From: a virus
DNA length: 42,834 bases
Strand: one strand, 5' to 3'
IMG/VR virus record: IMGVR_UViG_3300028610_000998
Span: 1 to 42,834 of that record
Position numbers and translations under genes: made by a program. Below the pieces are notes generated by a model. That model ran no database searches, had not been told where the DNA came from, and worked only from the letters and a program-made list of their open reading frames with translations. Below, one piece after another: positions 1 through 6,474 of this stretch. Within the stretch, counting starts at the first letter, position 1. Each line of letters starts with the position of its first letter.

Positions 1-850
1 GCGTGTCGTCGGGATCCACAGGATCGTCGGGAGCTCCGGTGGCGGGAGGAGCGATGAAGGCCTGGCTCGAGGCGACGACCGGCGGCGGTTGGACGGGAGG
101 GGCGACCTGCGGCGGCTGGATGGCCGGAGGGGCCGCCTGGGGCGCCGGAGCAGGCTGCGGAGGCTGGGCGACCGGTGGCGCGACCGGGGCCGGCTGAGGA
201 GCGGGAGCAACCGCAGGGGGAGCCTGAGCGGGGGCGGCCTGGACGGGCGCTGGCGTAGGCCCGGGCGTAGGCGCCGGCGTAGGCCCGGGCGTAGGCATCG
301 GCGGCAGCGCGGGAACGTTCGGAGGCGCCGGCGCGGTCCCGGCAGGAGCTCCTCCGGCGATCGCCCGGGTCTGCGACTGGAACCGAGCGCGGAGCGTCGA
401 GAGAACGTCGGGATCGGCGGGCGCGAAGCCGCCTCGAGCAGTCGGTTCGGCGGCGTCAGGGTTGATCCACTTCGTTTTGATCGACGTTTTCCCCTCGTAC
501 GTCTCGAAGCCGATGTCGAGCAGGACGAAGACCGACGGGACCGGACCCTGGAGCGCGTCGAAGTCGCCGTTCCAAAGGCCGCACTTTCCGAGGTTCTCGA
601 CGGTGGTCTGATTGATGCCGCCGCCCTTGTCTTTTCGTCTGACGACCCAGGCCTCGCCGTAGACGAAGAACCCGGGCGGCCAATCCTGCGACCAGCCCTG
701 CTCCTTGCCCCACCACTTGTGGCGGATCGCGAACTGGAATCTGATCCCGACGGAGCCGCTCTCTTTCTCGACTACGGTCCAGGCGACTGGGAAGGCGCGG
801 AAGACGCCCTCCTCCTCGAGTTGGTGCTGCGTGTACTCTTCGACGTTCAT
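1..850 (-). CDS. probable ssDNA-binding protein, partial
   Basis: The frame is open from an ATG at 850 to the left edge (283 codons), so the C-terminus is missing. Residues 1 to about 150 form a compact, Trp-rich globular region (FAIRHKWWGKEQGW, GCGLWNGDF-like stretch, then FVLLDIGFETYEGKTSIKTK). The rest is a long Pro/Ala/Gln tail with PTPGPTPAP repeats. It follows the Sak4-like ATPase gene, a position where phages often carry a DUF669-like or other ssDNA-binding protein with a disordered tail. I infer an ssDNA-binding partner for the recombinase. The globular part shows no motif that proves it. No clear Shine-Dalgarno is present; an ACGAAAC stretch lies just before the ATG, as it does before the ATPase gene. 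Confidence 0.6.
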   Translation of the reverse strand, partial: MNVEEYTQHQLEEEGVFRAFPVAWTVVEKESGSVGIRFQFAIRHKWWGKEQGWSQDWPPGFFVYGEAWVVRRKDKGGGINQTTVENLGKCGLWNGDFDALQGPVPSVFVLLDIGFETYEGKTSIKTKWINPDAAEPTARGGFAPADPDVLSTLRARFQSQTRAIAGGAPAGTAPAPPNVPALPPMPTPGPTPAPTPGPTPAPVQAAPAQAPPAVAPAPQPAPVAPPVAQPPQPAPAPQAAPPAIQPPQVAPPVQPPPVVASSQAFIAPPATGAPDDPVDPDDT

Positions 851-891
851 GGTTTCGTTTTGTCGGTTCGTTGTGACAGGCGCGCGGGGAG

Positions 892-1734
892 TTAGGAGAT
901 TCCGAGCTCGCGCCAGATCGCGCTCGGGTCCTCGAGACTGAAATTGATCGAGGTCTGTTTGACGCGGCTCTTCGCGATGTGTGTCGGGAGCTCCTGCGTC
1001 CAGATCGTGCGCGTCCCGGAGCCGGAGCCCTTCCCGTCCTCGACGTGTACGTCGTATCCGATGAAAACGACGTGATCGCTCCAGTTCTTCACGCGCTCGC
1101 GCGTCGAGCCTCGGCCCTTCTTGTCTCCGGAGTAGAGCAGCGGCTCCCACCGGATGAAATCTTCGGCGGCGGGATACGGGACCAGCGCCGAGACCTCGTG
1201 AGCAACGAGACAGACGTTGACTCCCAGGGTCGCGATCCGGTCGAGATCGGCGAGCAGACCATTGAACTCGTCATAGACGAACTGCCAGCCCTTGCCCCAG
1301 CCGAACCCCTCGATCGAATCGACCAGTCTGCCTTTGTCGGTCTTGCGCGTTGCGATGACGTGCTCCTTGGCGAGCTCCTCCGCGACGCTCGCTGTGTCGA
1401 TCACGATGGAGCGGACACCCTTCGGTGGAGCCTGGGCAATTGCCGCGAGCTTGCCGCGGAGCATCGACCAGGAGGGGGCAGTGCGGAGCTCGGAGTCGTA
1501 TGCGACCTCGAGGAACTCGGTGCTCGACTCGACGTCGAGGAAGAGAGGCGCCGGCAGATAGGCAGCGAGCGTGCTCTTGCCGATACCGCCGGTGCCGTAC
1601 AGGACGATGCGATGGGCCGTTTTCGAGACGCCGGTCGCAAGGGCGAGCGGAACGATCTCCGGGATCGTAGCGCGGGGACTTTGCTTCTTCGCCGGAGCGG
1701 ACGGCGCAGGGGGCGCGTGCGGTTTCGATGCCAT
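892..1734 (-). CDS. Sak4-like RecA-fold ATPase (AAA_24)
   Basis: This 280-residue protein has a Walker A motif GTGGIGKST at residues 47-55, a Walker B-like strand ending in Asp (SIVIDTAS, about 110-116) and a sensor-like VNVCLVAHE strand (172-180). The layout and length match phage Sak4/AAA_24 RecA-like ATPases, which work with an ssDNA-binding protein in single-strand annealing and recombination-dependent replication. The N-terminal 20 residues are Pro/Ala/Lys rich and probably disordered. The gene sits between a RecB-like nuclease and a probable ssDNA-binding protein, which supports the call. The ATG at 1734 was preferred to an in-frame upstream start because the extension lies inside the preceding nuclease gene. 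Confidence 0.82.
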   Translation of the reverse strand: MASKPHAPPAPSAPAKKQSPRATIPEIVPLALATGVSKTAHRIVLYGTGGIGKSTLAAYLPAPLFLDVESSTEFLEVAYDSELRTAPSWSMLRGKLAAIAQAPPKGVRSIVIDTASVAEELAKEHVIATRKTDKGRLVDSIEGFGWGKGWQFVYDEFNGLLADLDRIATLGVNVCLVAHEVSALVPYPAAEDFIRWEPLLYSGDKKGRGSTRERVKNWSDHVVFIGYDVHVEDGKGSGSGTRTIWTQELPTHIAKSRVKQTSINFSLEDPSAIWRELGIS

Positions 1735-1750
1735 GGGCGTTTCGTTGTGC

Positions 1751-2752
1751 CTAGTCGGCAGGTTGAGCGAGCTCCGGATGGCGGTGCTCGCGACGATGGA
1801 ATCCGTCAGGAGCGGGATCGCCCTCTTCCGGTCGGATGTTATTGGAACAGAGGCCAAAGAAGGTGCACTGGCTGTAGCCGCGAGCCGCGCAGGCGTCTGG
1901 GTTGCGATGCATCAGCCCATACTCTTGCGCGTGTTCGAGGACTCGGATCTGAGCGATCAGATTGTCCTGGAGCGTCTTCATGTCCTGGGCGCCTCGAGGA
2001 ACCTCGCGGCGAGCGAAGTAGGTGCCGGGACGGTTCCCGATGTCGGCGGTGAGGCGCGCGCCGTAGAGCGCGATCGACTCGCGCCCCTCCTCGAGCGGAG
2101 CCTCGAGGTCTTCGGCGGTGAAGGTGTCGTCGTAGTATTTCGTGACGCCGTCGATCCGGACCTGTGCGCCCATGCGCTTGATCTCGGCCTTCGTCAGGCG
2201 CTTCGGATTGATCGTCGGCTTTCGCATGACGTCGTACAGGATGAACGCCGGCGTGAAGCCGCAGCCGAGCGAGTAGACGCCGACCTGGACATCGAGACGT
2301 AGCCGATCCCAGAACGACGACTCGGCGTCGAGCGCGTCAACAGTCGACTTGCGCTCGAGGATGCCGCGACGTCCGTCGATCACGGGGATGCCGTCGATCT
2401 GTCCCTCGAACTCGATGCCACCAATCTCGGCACTGAACTTGTACTCGGACCGCTCGAGGTTGAGCGGCTGGTCTCTCCAGTACCAGTGATAGGCGGCGAA
2501 GAGTCGCCGTAGCTTCTCGTTCCAAAGTGGACTCGGAGCGTGGCGCTCGATCGCGTGGTAGGGCGCCATCAGGAACTGATTGTGCAGGTCCTCGTCGTCG
2601 AGGTCGTCGGCGTCGAAAGCCTTGTGCCAGGCCTGGCCGACCTGCAGCGCTTCGGCGTCGGCGCTGTCGGGTTCCAGCTGCTGGTTGTATCCGAAGTCGT
2701 ACTTCGTGAGGCACGAGCGAGCGGTCGACAGACTGGTATTCGTGTAGCTCAA
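1751..2752 (-). CDS. RecB/Cas4-like PD-(D/E)XK nuclease with Fe-S cysteines
   Basis: A 333-residue protein. The N-terminus SYTNTSLSTARSCLTKYDF resembles the opening of RecB/Cas4/PDDEXK_1 nucleases. GQAWHKAF (39-46) gives the motif I His, GQIDGIPV supplies Asp120, and ILERKS supplies Glu133 and Lys135, forming the D...ExK site. LDVQVGVY (153-160) is the Q-x3-Y-type motif. Cys14 plus Cys288, Cys296 and Cys302 have the spacing of an AddB/Cas4-type 4Fe-4S staple. A TTG start at 2752 overlaps the upstream stop (TTGA) and keeps all these motifs. It is probably an exonuclease working with the Sak4-like ATPase next door. The neighbourhood gives no sign of CRISPR function. Confidence 0.83.
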   Translation of the reverse strand: MSYTNTSLSTARSCLTKYDFGYNQQLEPDSADAEALQVGQAWHKAFDADDLDDEDLHNQFLMAPYHAIERHAPSPLWNEKLRRLFAAYHWYWRDQPLNLERSEYKFSAEIGGIEFEGQIDGIPVIDGRRGILERKSTVDALDAESSFWDRLRLDVQVGVYSLGCGFTPAFILYDVMRKPTINPKRLTKAEIKRMGAQVRIDGVTKYYDDTFTAEDLEAPLEEGRESIALYGARLTADIGNRPGTYFARREVPRGAQDMKTLQDNLIAQIRVLEHAQEYGLMHRNPDACAARGYSQCTFFGLCSNNIRPEEGDPAPDGFHRREHRHPELAQPAD

Positions 2753-2985
2753 AATCGTTCGGCTCCTCCCAGGGCCTCCATGTCGGACTTCGAATACAGG
2801 CGGTTCAACCCGTACGGCGCAACGTTCTCGGCCGTCGCACCCTCGAGCGGCGCAGCCTGAACCTCGCCGCCCGGATTGATCCGGAGCTCCCAGGACTTCG
2901 AGAGCGCGGCGTCGAAGTCGTCGGCCTCGACCAAGCATGCGCCGCGAAAGCCCTTTTCGTCGGCGAACGACATCCAGAAGATCAT
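2749..2985 (-). CDS. hypothetical protein, 78 aa
   Basis: I do not recognise this protein. The ATG at 2985 overlaps the upstream stop by four bases, and the 3' end overlaps the TTG start of the nuclease gene, so it sits in a translationally coupled run. The sequence begins MIFWMSFADEKGFRGACLVE and continues with an acidic, helical middle that looks like a small alpha/beta domain. It has no signal peptide, membrane segment or metal-binding cysteine pattern. The position suggests an accessory to the recombination module, but nothing in the sequence shows this. Confidence 0.7.
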   Translation of the reverse strand: MIFWMSFADEKGFRGACLVEADDFDAALSKSWELRINPGGEVQAAPLEGATAENVAPYGLNRLYSKSDMEALGGAERF

Positions 2986-3155
2986 CGGTCGTCCTCGTAT
3001 GATTTCAGGCGGTAGGAATGCGTCGAATGCTTTCGAGCTTCGAGGATCCTTTTGAGCGCCTCGGCCCGCGTGAACGTCCCGGGAACCTCCTTCCATCCTG
3101 GACTAAGTTGAAGGCGGAACTCGAGTCTCACTATCGGAGGGCGTTGGAGCGCCAT
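2982..3155 (-). CDS. hypothetical protein, 57 aa
   Basis: A small basic protein of unknown function. Its ATG shares one base with the upstream stop (TGATG) and its stop overlaps the next start (ATGA), which is why I prefer this start to a longer in-frame reading. It starts MALQRPPIVRLEFRLQL and has a Lys/Arg-rich C-terminal helix. No domain is recognised. Confidence 0.62.
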   Translation of the reverse strand: MALQRPPIVRLEFRLQLSPGWKEVPGTFTRAEALKRILEARKHSTHSYRLKSYEDDR

Positions 3156-3295
3156 CAGACCTTCCCCAACATGCTCGCCATCAACCGATCCCAGAGCATG
3201 ATCTCCGTCGTGCGGTCGCCGCGTGCGACGGCCGCGTGGTAGATCCGCCACCAGGCCTTGACGCGCAGGCAGCGCAGACGTCCTCGAACACTCAT
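3155..3295 (-). CDS. hypothetical basic protein, 46 aa
   Basis: A very short gene (MSVRGRLRCLRVKAWWRIYH...) rich in Arg and Trp, with an amphipathic helix and the motif TTEIMLWDRLMASM. Its ATG overlaps the upstream stop by four bases and its stop overlaps the next start. The coupled position is the main evidence that it is real; the function is unknown. Confidence 0.55.
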   Translation of the reverse strand: MSVRGRLRCLRVKAWWRIYHAAVARGDRTTEIMLWDRLMASMLGKV

Positions 3296-3666
3296 GACTG
3301 GCCTCCGCTCTCGATCCCCAGGGAGCATCCTGACTTGTGCTCGAGCAATCCGTGACAGCATCGAAGTGGCACCAGCTGACCTTCCGGGGTAGCCACCAGA
3401 TCCCAATCCACGATCTCCACGATCTTGACGGAGCTCTCGCCGATGGAGACCACGGATAGCTCTGCCGACTCTGCCTTGGCTGGAACAGGCATCCCCCCCC
3501 TCCTGAACGCCTCGTCCGTGACGCCGCCCGTGCAATCGAGGCAGGCGTGGACGCGCTCTCTACTGAAGGGCGCCCGAGGTTCGGAACACAGGCCCCAATC
3601 CTTTGCGAGAAACCAAAACCCGCAAACGCAGCATTCGAAGGTCGGACGATCCGGCATCCCGCTCAT
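3292..3666 (-). CDS. Cys-rich putative zinc-binding protein, 124 aa
   Basis: The N-terminal half carries ECCVCGFWF, GLCSEP and HACLDC (Cys pairs within the first 50 residues), and the C-terminal half carries RCCHGLLEHKSGC. These pairs look like zinc ribbon or knuckle ligands; no catalytic motif is visible. The ATG at 3666 overlaps the stop of the DUF6011-like gene (ATGA), and the 3' end overlaps the next gene. Function is unknown. Cys-rich small proteins of this type are common in phage accessory operons, some as modifiers of host proteins, but nothing here shows which. Confidence 0.68.
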   Translation of the reverse strand: MSGMPDRPTFECCVCGFWFLAKDWGLCSEPRAPFSRERVHACLDCTGGVTDEAFRRGGMPVPAKAESAELSVVSIGESSVKIVEIVDWDLVATPEGQLVPLRCCHGLLEHKSGCSLGIESGGQS

Positions 3667-4145
3667 GATCGGCCTCCGCATTTCGGACCGATGCCCAGAC
3701 GGATCGACTCGGGATCGGTGAGCTTGCGATTGCAGATCACGCAACGACCGGCGTGCTGGAGCTCGTACCCCTCGCCGGTCCAGAAACCGTCGGCGGCGCG
3801 GACGGCGAGGTCGACCCAGATCGCGAGCTTCGTCTCGATCGCCGACCAACCTGTCTTCTGAAAGTGAAAGCCGTCGATCGGAAGGTTCGAGTCGGGGCCG
3901 CGATGCCGGCGCCAGACGGTGGCCTTCTTGCGAGCGTCGTCCCAGAAGGCAACGCCGCGATAGTTCGTCGTGTTGTCGGGGCCGACGAGGAGCGAGACGA
4001 TCCGCTTCCCGATGAGGTCGCCCTTCAGGACCGTGTAGACCTTCAGGGTGAAGTGCCCCTGGGTCGGATGCGAGACGGTGTAGGTCCCGTTCTGAACGTT
4101 CGGCGCGTTAGTGACGGCCGCGCCGGCCGGATCCTCGTGCTTCAT
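3663..4145 (-). CDS. DUF6011-like zinc-finger protein, 160 aa
   Basis: The C-terminus RCVICNRKLTDPESIRLGIG followed by PKCG matches the DUF6011 signature (C-x2-C ... G-x-G-P-x-C), thought to bind zinc. The middle (about residues 20-100) reads as a beta-rich domain: GTYTVSHPTQGHFTLKVYT, then VSLLVGPDNTTNYRGVAFW. This resembles proteins from phage and plasmid replication regions. It is the first gene after the strong terminator at 4241-4275, so it probably has its own promoter. The ATG at 4145 (MKHEDPAG) begins ATGAAGCA like several other genes here. The DNA between that start and the terminator has no clear promoter I can name. Confidence 0.72.
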   Translation of the reverse strand: MKHEDPAGAAVTNAPNVQNGTYTVSHPTQGHFTLKVYTVLKGDLIGKRIVSLLVGPDNTTNYRGVAFWDDARKKATVWRRHRGPDSNLPIDGFHFQKTGWSAIETKLAIWVDLAVRAADGFWTGEGYELQHAGRCVICNRKLTDPESIRLGIGPKCGGRS

Positions 4146-4240
4146 ATTTTCTCTCTCAAGGAGCCTCGCGGTTCGTGTGTGCGACGGCTCAGGTCTGTGA
4201 ACGTACCCCGGTATCGGCAATCCGGCCAGGTGACCTTGAG
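4146..4240. other. short intergenic region, presumed promoter segment
   Basis: These 95 bases lie between a strong minus-strand terminator and the start of the DUF6011-like gene, so a promoter for the leftward recombination operon is expected here. I could not pick out a convincing -35/-10 pair. A GAGAGAG stretch upstream of the ATG may serve as ribosome binding site. No ORF is supported. Confidence 0.4.
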
Positions 4241-4275
4241 AAGAAAAGACCCCCCCGGCTCGCATCGGGAGGGTC
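4241..4275 (-). terminator. intrinsic terminator after the lysis-region genes
   Basis: Read on the minus strand, GACCCTCCCG pairs with CGGGGGGGTC (10 pairs, one G-T wobble) around an 8-base loop, directly followed by TTTTCTT. This is a textbook Rho-independent terminator. It stands about 110 bases after the stop of the lipoprotein gene and marks the end of the long late and accessory transcript. Confidence 0.85.
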
Positions 4276-4382
4276 CGGGTGGGGCGATCCCTACGGCCCG
4301 GGGACGCCAGGCTCCGAGAGAGAGGGTTTCAGATCAAGGCGATAGCCGCAATCCGGACCGCTCCACCGATCAAAACCTACCA

Positions 4383-4787
4383 TCACGGCACGGCGGACGT
4401 CGTCGTCGCGACGATGATCTCGTCGACGAGGATCTGGACAAGCAACACGATGGCGATGTCCTCACCGTCAAGTTCCTCGATCGCGACCTTCGAGATCAGG
4501 GTCGACAGTGACAGCAGCGCATCTGTGCGTGTCTCATCGCCGGACGCCGCGGCCATGACGTCGAGCGCCGAGGCGATCGTCTCGAATGTCTTCGCTCTGT
4601 CCGGGTTGCTCTCCGCGTACGCAGCGGCGGCGGCTCTGAAGTGTCCCGCGTAGCGAGTAGCGTCGGCGCTGACGCGCTCGACGCGGATCGTGCCGTCTTC
4701 GTTGACGAACCGCGACCCGCCGCCAGACGGACAGGATGCCAAGAACGAACAGGCGACGACGGTGGCGATGGAGAGAAGGTGCTTCAT
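4383..4787 (-). CDS. phage lipoprotein (possible outer spanin or lysis accessory)
   Basis: A 134-residue protein with a bacterial lipoprotein signal: MKHLL, a hydrophobic core (SIATVVACSF) and the lipobox L16-A17-S18-C19. The mature part of about 116 residues is helical and Ala rich, ending with a hydrophobic stretch (DIAIVLLVQILVDEIIV). Its ATG overlaps the stop of the holin candidate (ATGA), and a strong terminator follows. A lipoprotein directly behind a holin suggests an Rz1-like outer spanin, but it is longer than usual and not proline-rich, so another surface role such as superinfection immunity is possible. The lipobox is seen; the role is inferred. Confidence 0.75.
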   Translation of the reverse strand: MKHLLSIATVVACSFLASCPSGGGSRFVNEDGTIRVERVSADATRYAGHFRAAAAAYAESNPDRAKTFETIASALDVMAAASGDETRTDALLSLSTLISKVAIEELDGEDIAIVLLVQILVDEIIVATTTSAVP

Positions 4788-5005
4788 TGGTGGCTCGCGT
4801 TGTCCATCGTTCGGGCGACCTTTTCGCGTTCCTTGCCGATATCGGCGAGCCCTTGGCTGCCTATGTAGGCGTAGAGCGGAGCGGTTACGATGGCGATCTG
4901 CTCGATCGCGAAGCCGAACTTGATGCCGACACCGGAAAGGACCGCGGCGAGCGCCGCCGCGCCGAACTTCTTCGACGGCGTGATCGTAGGAACCGAGACT
5001 TGCAT
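4784..5005 (-). CDS. putative holin, 73 aa
   Basis: A small protein with an N-terminal TITPSKKFGAAALAAVLSG segment and a second hydrophobic segment AIEQIAIVTAPLYAYIGSQG, followed by a charged tail (LADIGKEREKVARTMD). This pattern, including the y-i-x-x-Q-G-L-A-D-x-G-K-E end, is familiar from small phage proteins annotated as holins. It is followed immediately by a lipoprotein gene. The preceding intergenic DNA starts TAGGGCCTCA, the first part of the leader repeat seen upstream of other small genes here. No endolysin gene is recognised nearby, which weakens the functional call. Confidence 0.6.
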   Translation of the reverse strand: MQVSVPTITPSKKFGAAALAAVLSGVGIKFGFAIEQIAIVTAPLYAYIGSQGLADIGKEREKVARTMDNASHQ

Positions 5006-5042
5006 GGGAACCTCGAGGTCGGGGTTTCGGAATGAGGCCCTA
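5006..5042 (-). repeat. divergent copy of the TAGGGCCTCA leader
   Basis: The minus strand reads TAGGGCCTCATTCCGAAACC from the stop codon of the preceding gene onward and ends at the ATG of the holin candidate. The first ten bases match the better-conserved copy at 6083-6125, but the hairpin part is different (ACCTCGAGGT palindrome only) and the following gene starts ATGCAAG, not ATGAAGCAAG. I call it a partial copy. Confidence 0.45.
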
Positions 5043-5225
5043 CGCTCTAACCGACAGGAGAGCGCATAGCAAGATCGCTCCGGCAGCGAGGATGACGACT
5101 GGAACCGTCCAGCCCCAGAGCCACCAAGAGGCCCCCAAGACCGCCCACGGGAAGAGGATCCCCAGAGCGACGGTGGCCGGACAAGGGCGCCCGACCGGCC
5201 GCTGATCGTGTCGCGAGCAGATCAC
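5040..5225 (-). CDS. small two-helix membrane protein, 61 aa
   Basis: A GTG-started frame with two hydrophobic segments (VALGILFPWAVLGASWWLW and VPVVILAAGAILLCALLSV), joined by a short turn. The size and topology fit a holin or antiholin-like protein and it sits directly before the better holin candidate, so the pair may form a holin/antiholin set. No strong Shine-Dalgarno precedes the GTG and no ATG alternative exists, so the exact start is unsure. Confidence 0.5.
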   Translation of the reverse strand: MICSRHDQRPVGRPCPATVALGILFPWAVLGASWWLWGWTVPVVILAAGAILLCALLSVRA

Positions 5226-5270
5226 GACCGGAAAGGTAGCCCGTATCCTGCCGATCGGAGGCGCCGAATC

Positions 5271-5447
5271 TCAGATCTTGGCGAGCTCGGGGACGACGGT
5301 GTCCTCGGTCGTCTCGAGGAGGAGCATACCGACCTCCCAGGAGATTTTCTGCTGGGCGGCCTCGCGCTGGACCGAGCGGCGGCTAGCCGAGATCGAGATC
5401 GAGACGGTCGGAAGGGCGCGGAGGAGGGCTTGGATGGCTTGCTTCAT
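5271..5447 (-). CDS. hypothetical protein, 58 aa (MKQAIQA start)
   Basis: A short protein, MKQAIQALLRALPTVSISIS followed by a helical acidic tail. The first seven codons are the same at the protein level as those of the gene starting at 6082 (MKQAIQA), and both genes follow a near-identical 43-base leader. After that the two proteins diverge completely. Function unknown; a small soluble helical protein is likely. Confidence 0.6.
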   Translation of the reverse strand: MKQAIQALLRALPTVSISISASRRSVQREAAQQKISWEVGMLLLETTEDTVVPELAKI

Positions 5448-5490
5448 GCCTACACTTTCGGCATCCCGGCCCGAATCCTTGAGGGCCCTA
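5448..5490 (-). repeat. hairpin leader repeat, copy 1
   Basis: On the minus strand the element runs from the stop codon (TAG) of the upstream gene, TAGGGCCCTCAAGGATTCGG, through a TTCGG/CCGAA hairpin (9-base loop, 5457-5475) to the ATG of the next gene. It is the same length (43 bases) and largely the same sequence as the copy at 6083-6125, and both lead into ATGAAGCAAGCCATCCAAGC. It is probably a translation or transcription signal carried with the gene start. Confidence 0.75.
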
Positions 5491-5907
5491 CTCTGGAATT
5501 TCGATTTCCGCGACGTCGTACGGCGATTGCGGCCAGTCGAGGACGAGACCCGGGCACCGGCGGGGGTAACGCGCGGTCCCCCCGTGGATCTGCGGCCGCG
5601 GGATCCGAGCGACGACCTGGAAGAAATAGCTAATCGCCGGTCGCCATTCCCAAGGCTCCGTGTCCGGCACGACGCGCTGTGAGCGGCTGTGGAGGACGAC
5701 CGAGCTCGGGGCCGCCGATCGGCCGAGGCGCCGAGAGAGGAGCTCTTGAGCGGCCTCGAGCAGGGCAAACTTGGCGCCGGTGCGCCAGACGACGAGCTCG
5801 GGATCCTCATGGTCCGAAAAGCAGACGAACCCCTCCTCGAAGACGAGGACGGGGTTCTTGTACAGGGCGCCGTCTCGAGCGCGGACGTAGGTCGAGGAGA
5901 GCGTCAT
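5488..5907 (-). CDS. hypothetical protein, 139 aa
   Basis: I do not recognise this protein. It is a mixed alpha/beta sequence (YVRARDGALYKNPVLVFEEG near the N-terminus, a helix AKFALLEAAQELLSRRLG, then a Pro- and Trp-rich C-terminal half). It starts 4 bases after the stop of the preceding 56-residue protein, so the two are likely translated together. There is no signal peptide or membrane segment. Confidence 0.7.
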   Translation of the reverse strand: MTLSSTYVRARDGALYKNPVLVFEEGFVCFSDHEDPELVVWRTGAKFALLEAAQELLSRRLGRSAAPSSVVLHSRSQRVVPDTEPWEWRPAISYFFQVVARIPRPQIHGGTARYPRRCPGLVLDWPQSPYDVAEIEIPE

Positions 5908-5911
5908 GGGG

Positions 5912-6082
5912 TTAGGAGAGCTCCTTGGGATCGACGATAGCGTCGCGGTCGACGTCCTCGAGAAAGATAATCCAGACGTTGGAGGTCTGGTCAGGGTCGA
6001 CGGCGAGGACGCGGACGCGCTGGCCCTGGTAGGTGTAGACGCCGCCTTCGGCGATGTCGTTGGCTTGGATGGCTTGCTTCAT
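5912..6082 (-). CDS. small SH3-like protein, 56 aa (MKQAIQA start)
   Basis: This gene was read by hand and is too short for most callers. The protein is MKQAIQANDIAEGGVYTYQG, then QRVRVLAVDPDQTSNVWIIF and a short acidic end. The pattern EGGVYTYQGQRVRVLAVD...VWIIFLEDVD looks like a small five-strand beta barrel (SH3 or KOW type), as in small phage proteins of unknown role. It follows the best copy of the hairpin leader and lies 4 bases upstream of the next gene. Confidence 0.65.
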   Translation of the reverse strand: MKQAIQANDIAEGGVYTYQGQRVRVLAVDPDQTSNVWIIFLEDVDRDAIVDPKELS

Positions 6083-6125
6083 GGATCTCTCTTCGGCCAG
6101 GCGGGCCGAATCCCTTGAGGCCCTA
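6083..6125 (-). repeat. hairpin leader repeat, copy 2
   Basis: The minus strand reads TAGGGCCTCAAGGGATTCGG from the upstream stop codon, then a perfect 7-bp hairpin (TTCGGCC / GGCCGAA, 5-base loop, at 6092-6110), GAGAGA and the ATG. It matches the copy at 5448-5490 at the same spacing. The GAGAGA just before ATG may be the ribosome-binding part. Confidence 0.78.
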
Positions 6126-6329
6126 CAGGGAAAAAGCGAGAACGTCGATCGCGCGGACGCGGGCGCCGCTCTCGGTGATGAAGTGCGTCAGGCCGGTGCT
6201 CCCGGGCTGGGGGCGAGCTACGGACCGAACGCGCTCGGTGACGAAATCGTCGCCGACCGGATACGTGATCTCGCTGACGTTGCCGATCCTCCGGAGAAGG
6301 GCGGCGTCGGGGTTCTGAGCTTGCTTCAT
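6123..6329 (-). CDS. hypothetical protein, 68 aa (MKQAQNPD start)
   Basis: A beta-rich small protein: MKQAQNPDAALLRRIGNVSE, a GDDFVTERVRSVARPQ middle and an end containing THFITESGARVRAIDVLAF. The first four residues and the codons ATGAAGCAAGC are shared with other genes of this cluster. The gene lies directly behind the intrinsic terminator at 6347-6373, so its expression probably depends on readthrough or a local promoter. Function unknown. Confidence 0.62.
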   Translation of the reverse strand: MKQAQNPDAALLRRIGNVSEITYPVGDDFVTERVRSVARPQPGSTGLTHFITESGARVRAIDVLAFSL

Positions 6330-6346
6330 GAGGGTCGATTTCAGGG

Positions 6347-6373
6347 AAAAGAAAGAAGGCCGCCAGCCGGCCT
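6347..6373 (-). terminator. intrinsic terminator just upstream of a gene start
   Basis: On the minus strand AGGCCGGCTGGCGGCCT forms a 6-bp GC-rich stem with a 5-base loop, followed at once by TCTTTCTTTT. This looks like a Rho-independent terminator. Its tail ends only 17 bases before the ATG at 6329, so it may act as an attenuator and not simply as an operon end. The rest of the 6330-6474 gap holds GC-rich sequence without a gene I can support. Confidence 0.7.
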
Positions 6374-6474
6374 GGGACGCCCTGTGGCGCGCGCAGCCAG
6401 CCGACGGCCCCGGAGGGCGCCAGGAGCCCGTTAGCGGCCAGAGCGGCCAGCGAAGCTCCCAGGCGACCACCTGG

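Noticed and set aside
89-895. Plus-strand open frame (268 codons) at the left edge
   Set aside because: The minus strand has a continuous, protein-like frame through this region, with Trp-rich body and Pro tail; the plus frame is Arg-rich shadow sequence.
1751-2752. Reading the Cas4-like nuclease as part of a CRISPR system
   Set aside because: No repeats, other cas genes or spacers are visible; phages often carry such nucleases for recombination.
4146-4240. A sigma-70 type promoter before the DUF6011-like gene
   Set aside because: A promoter is expected there, but TTGCCG and weak AT-poor candidates do not form a convincing -35/-10 pair.
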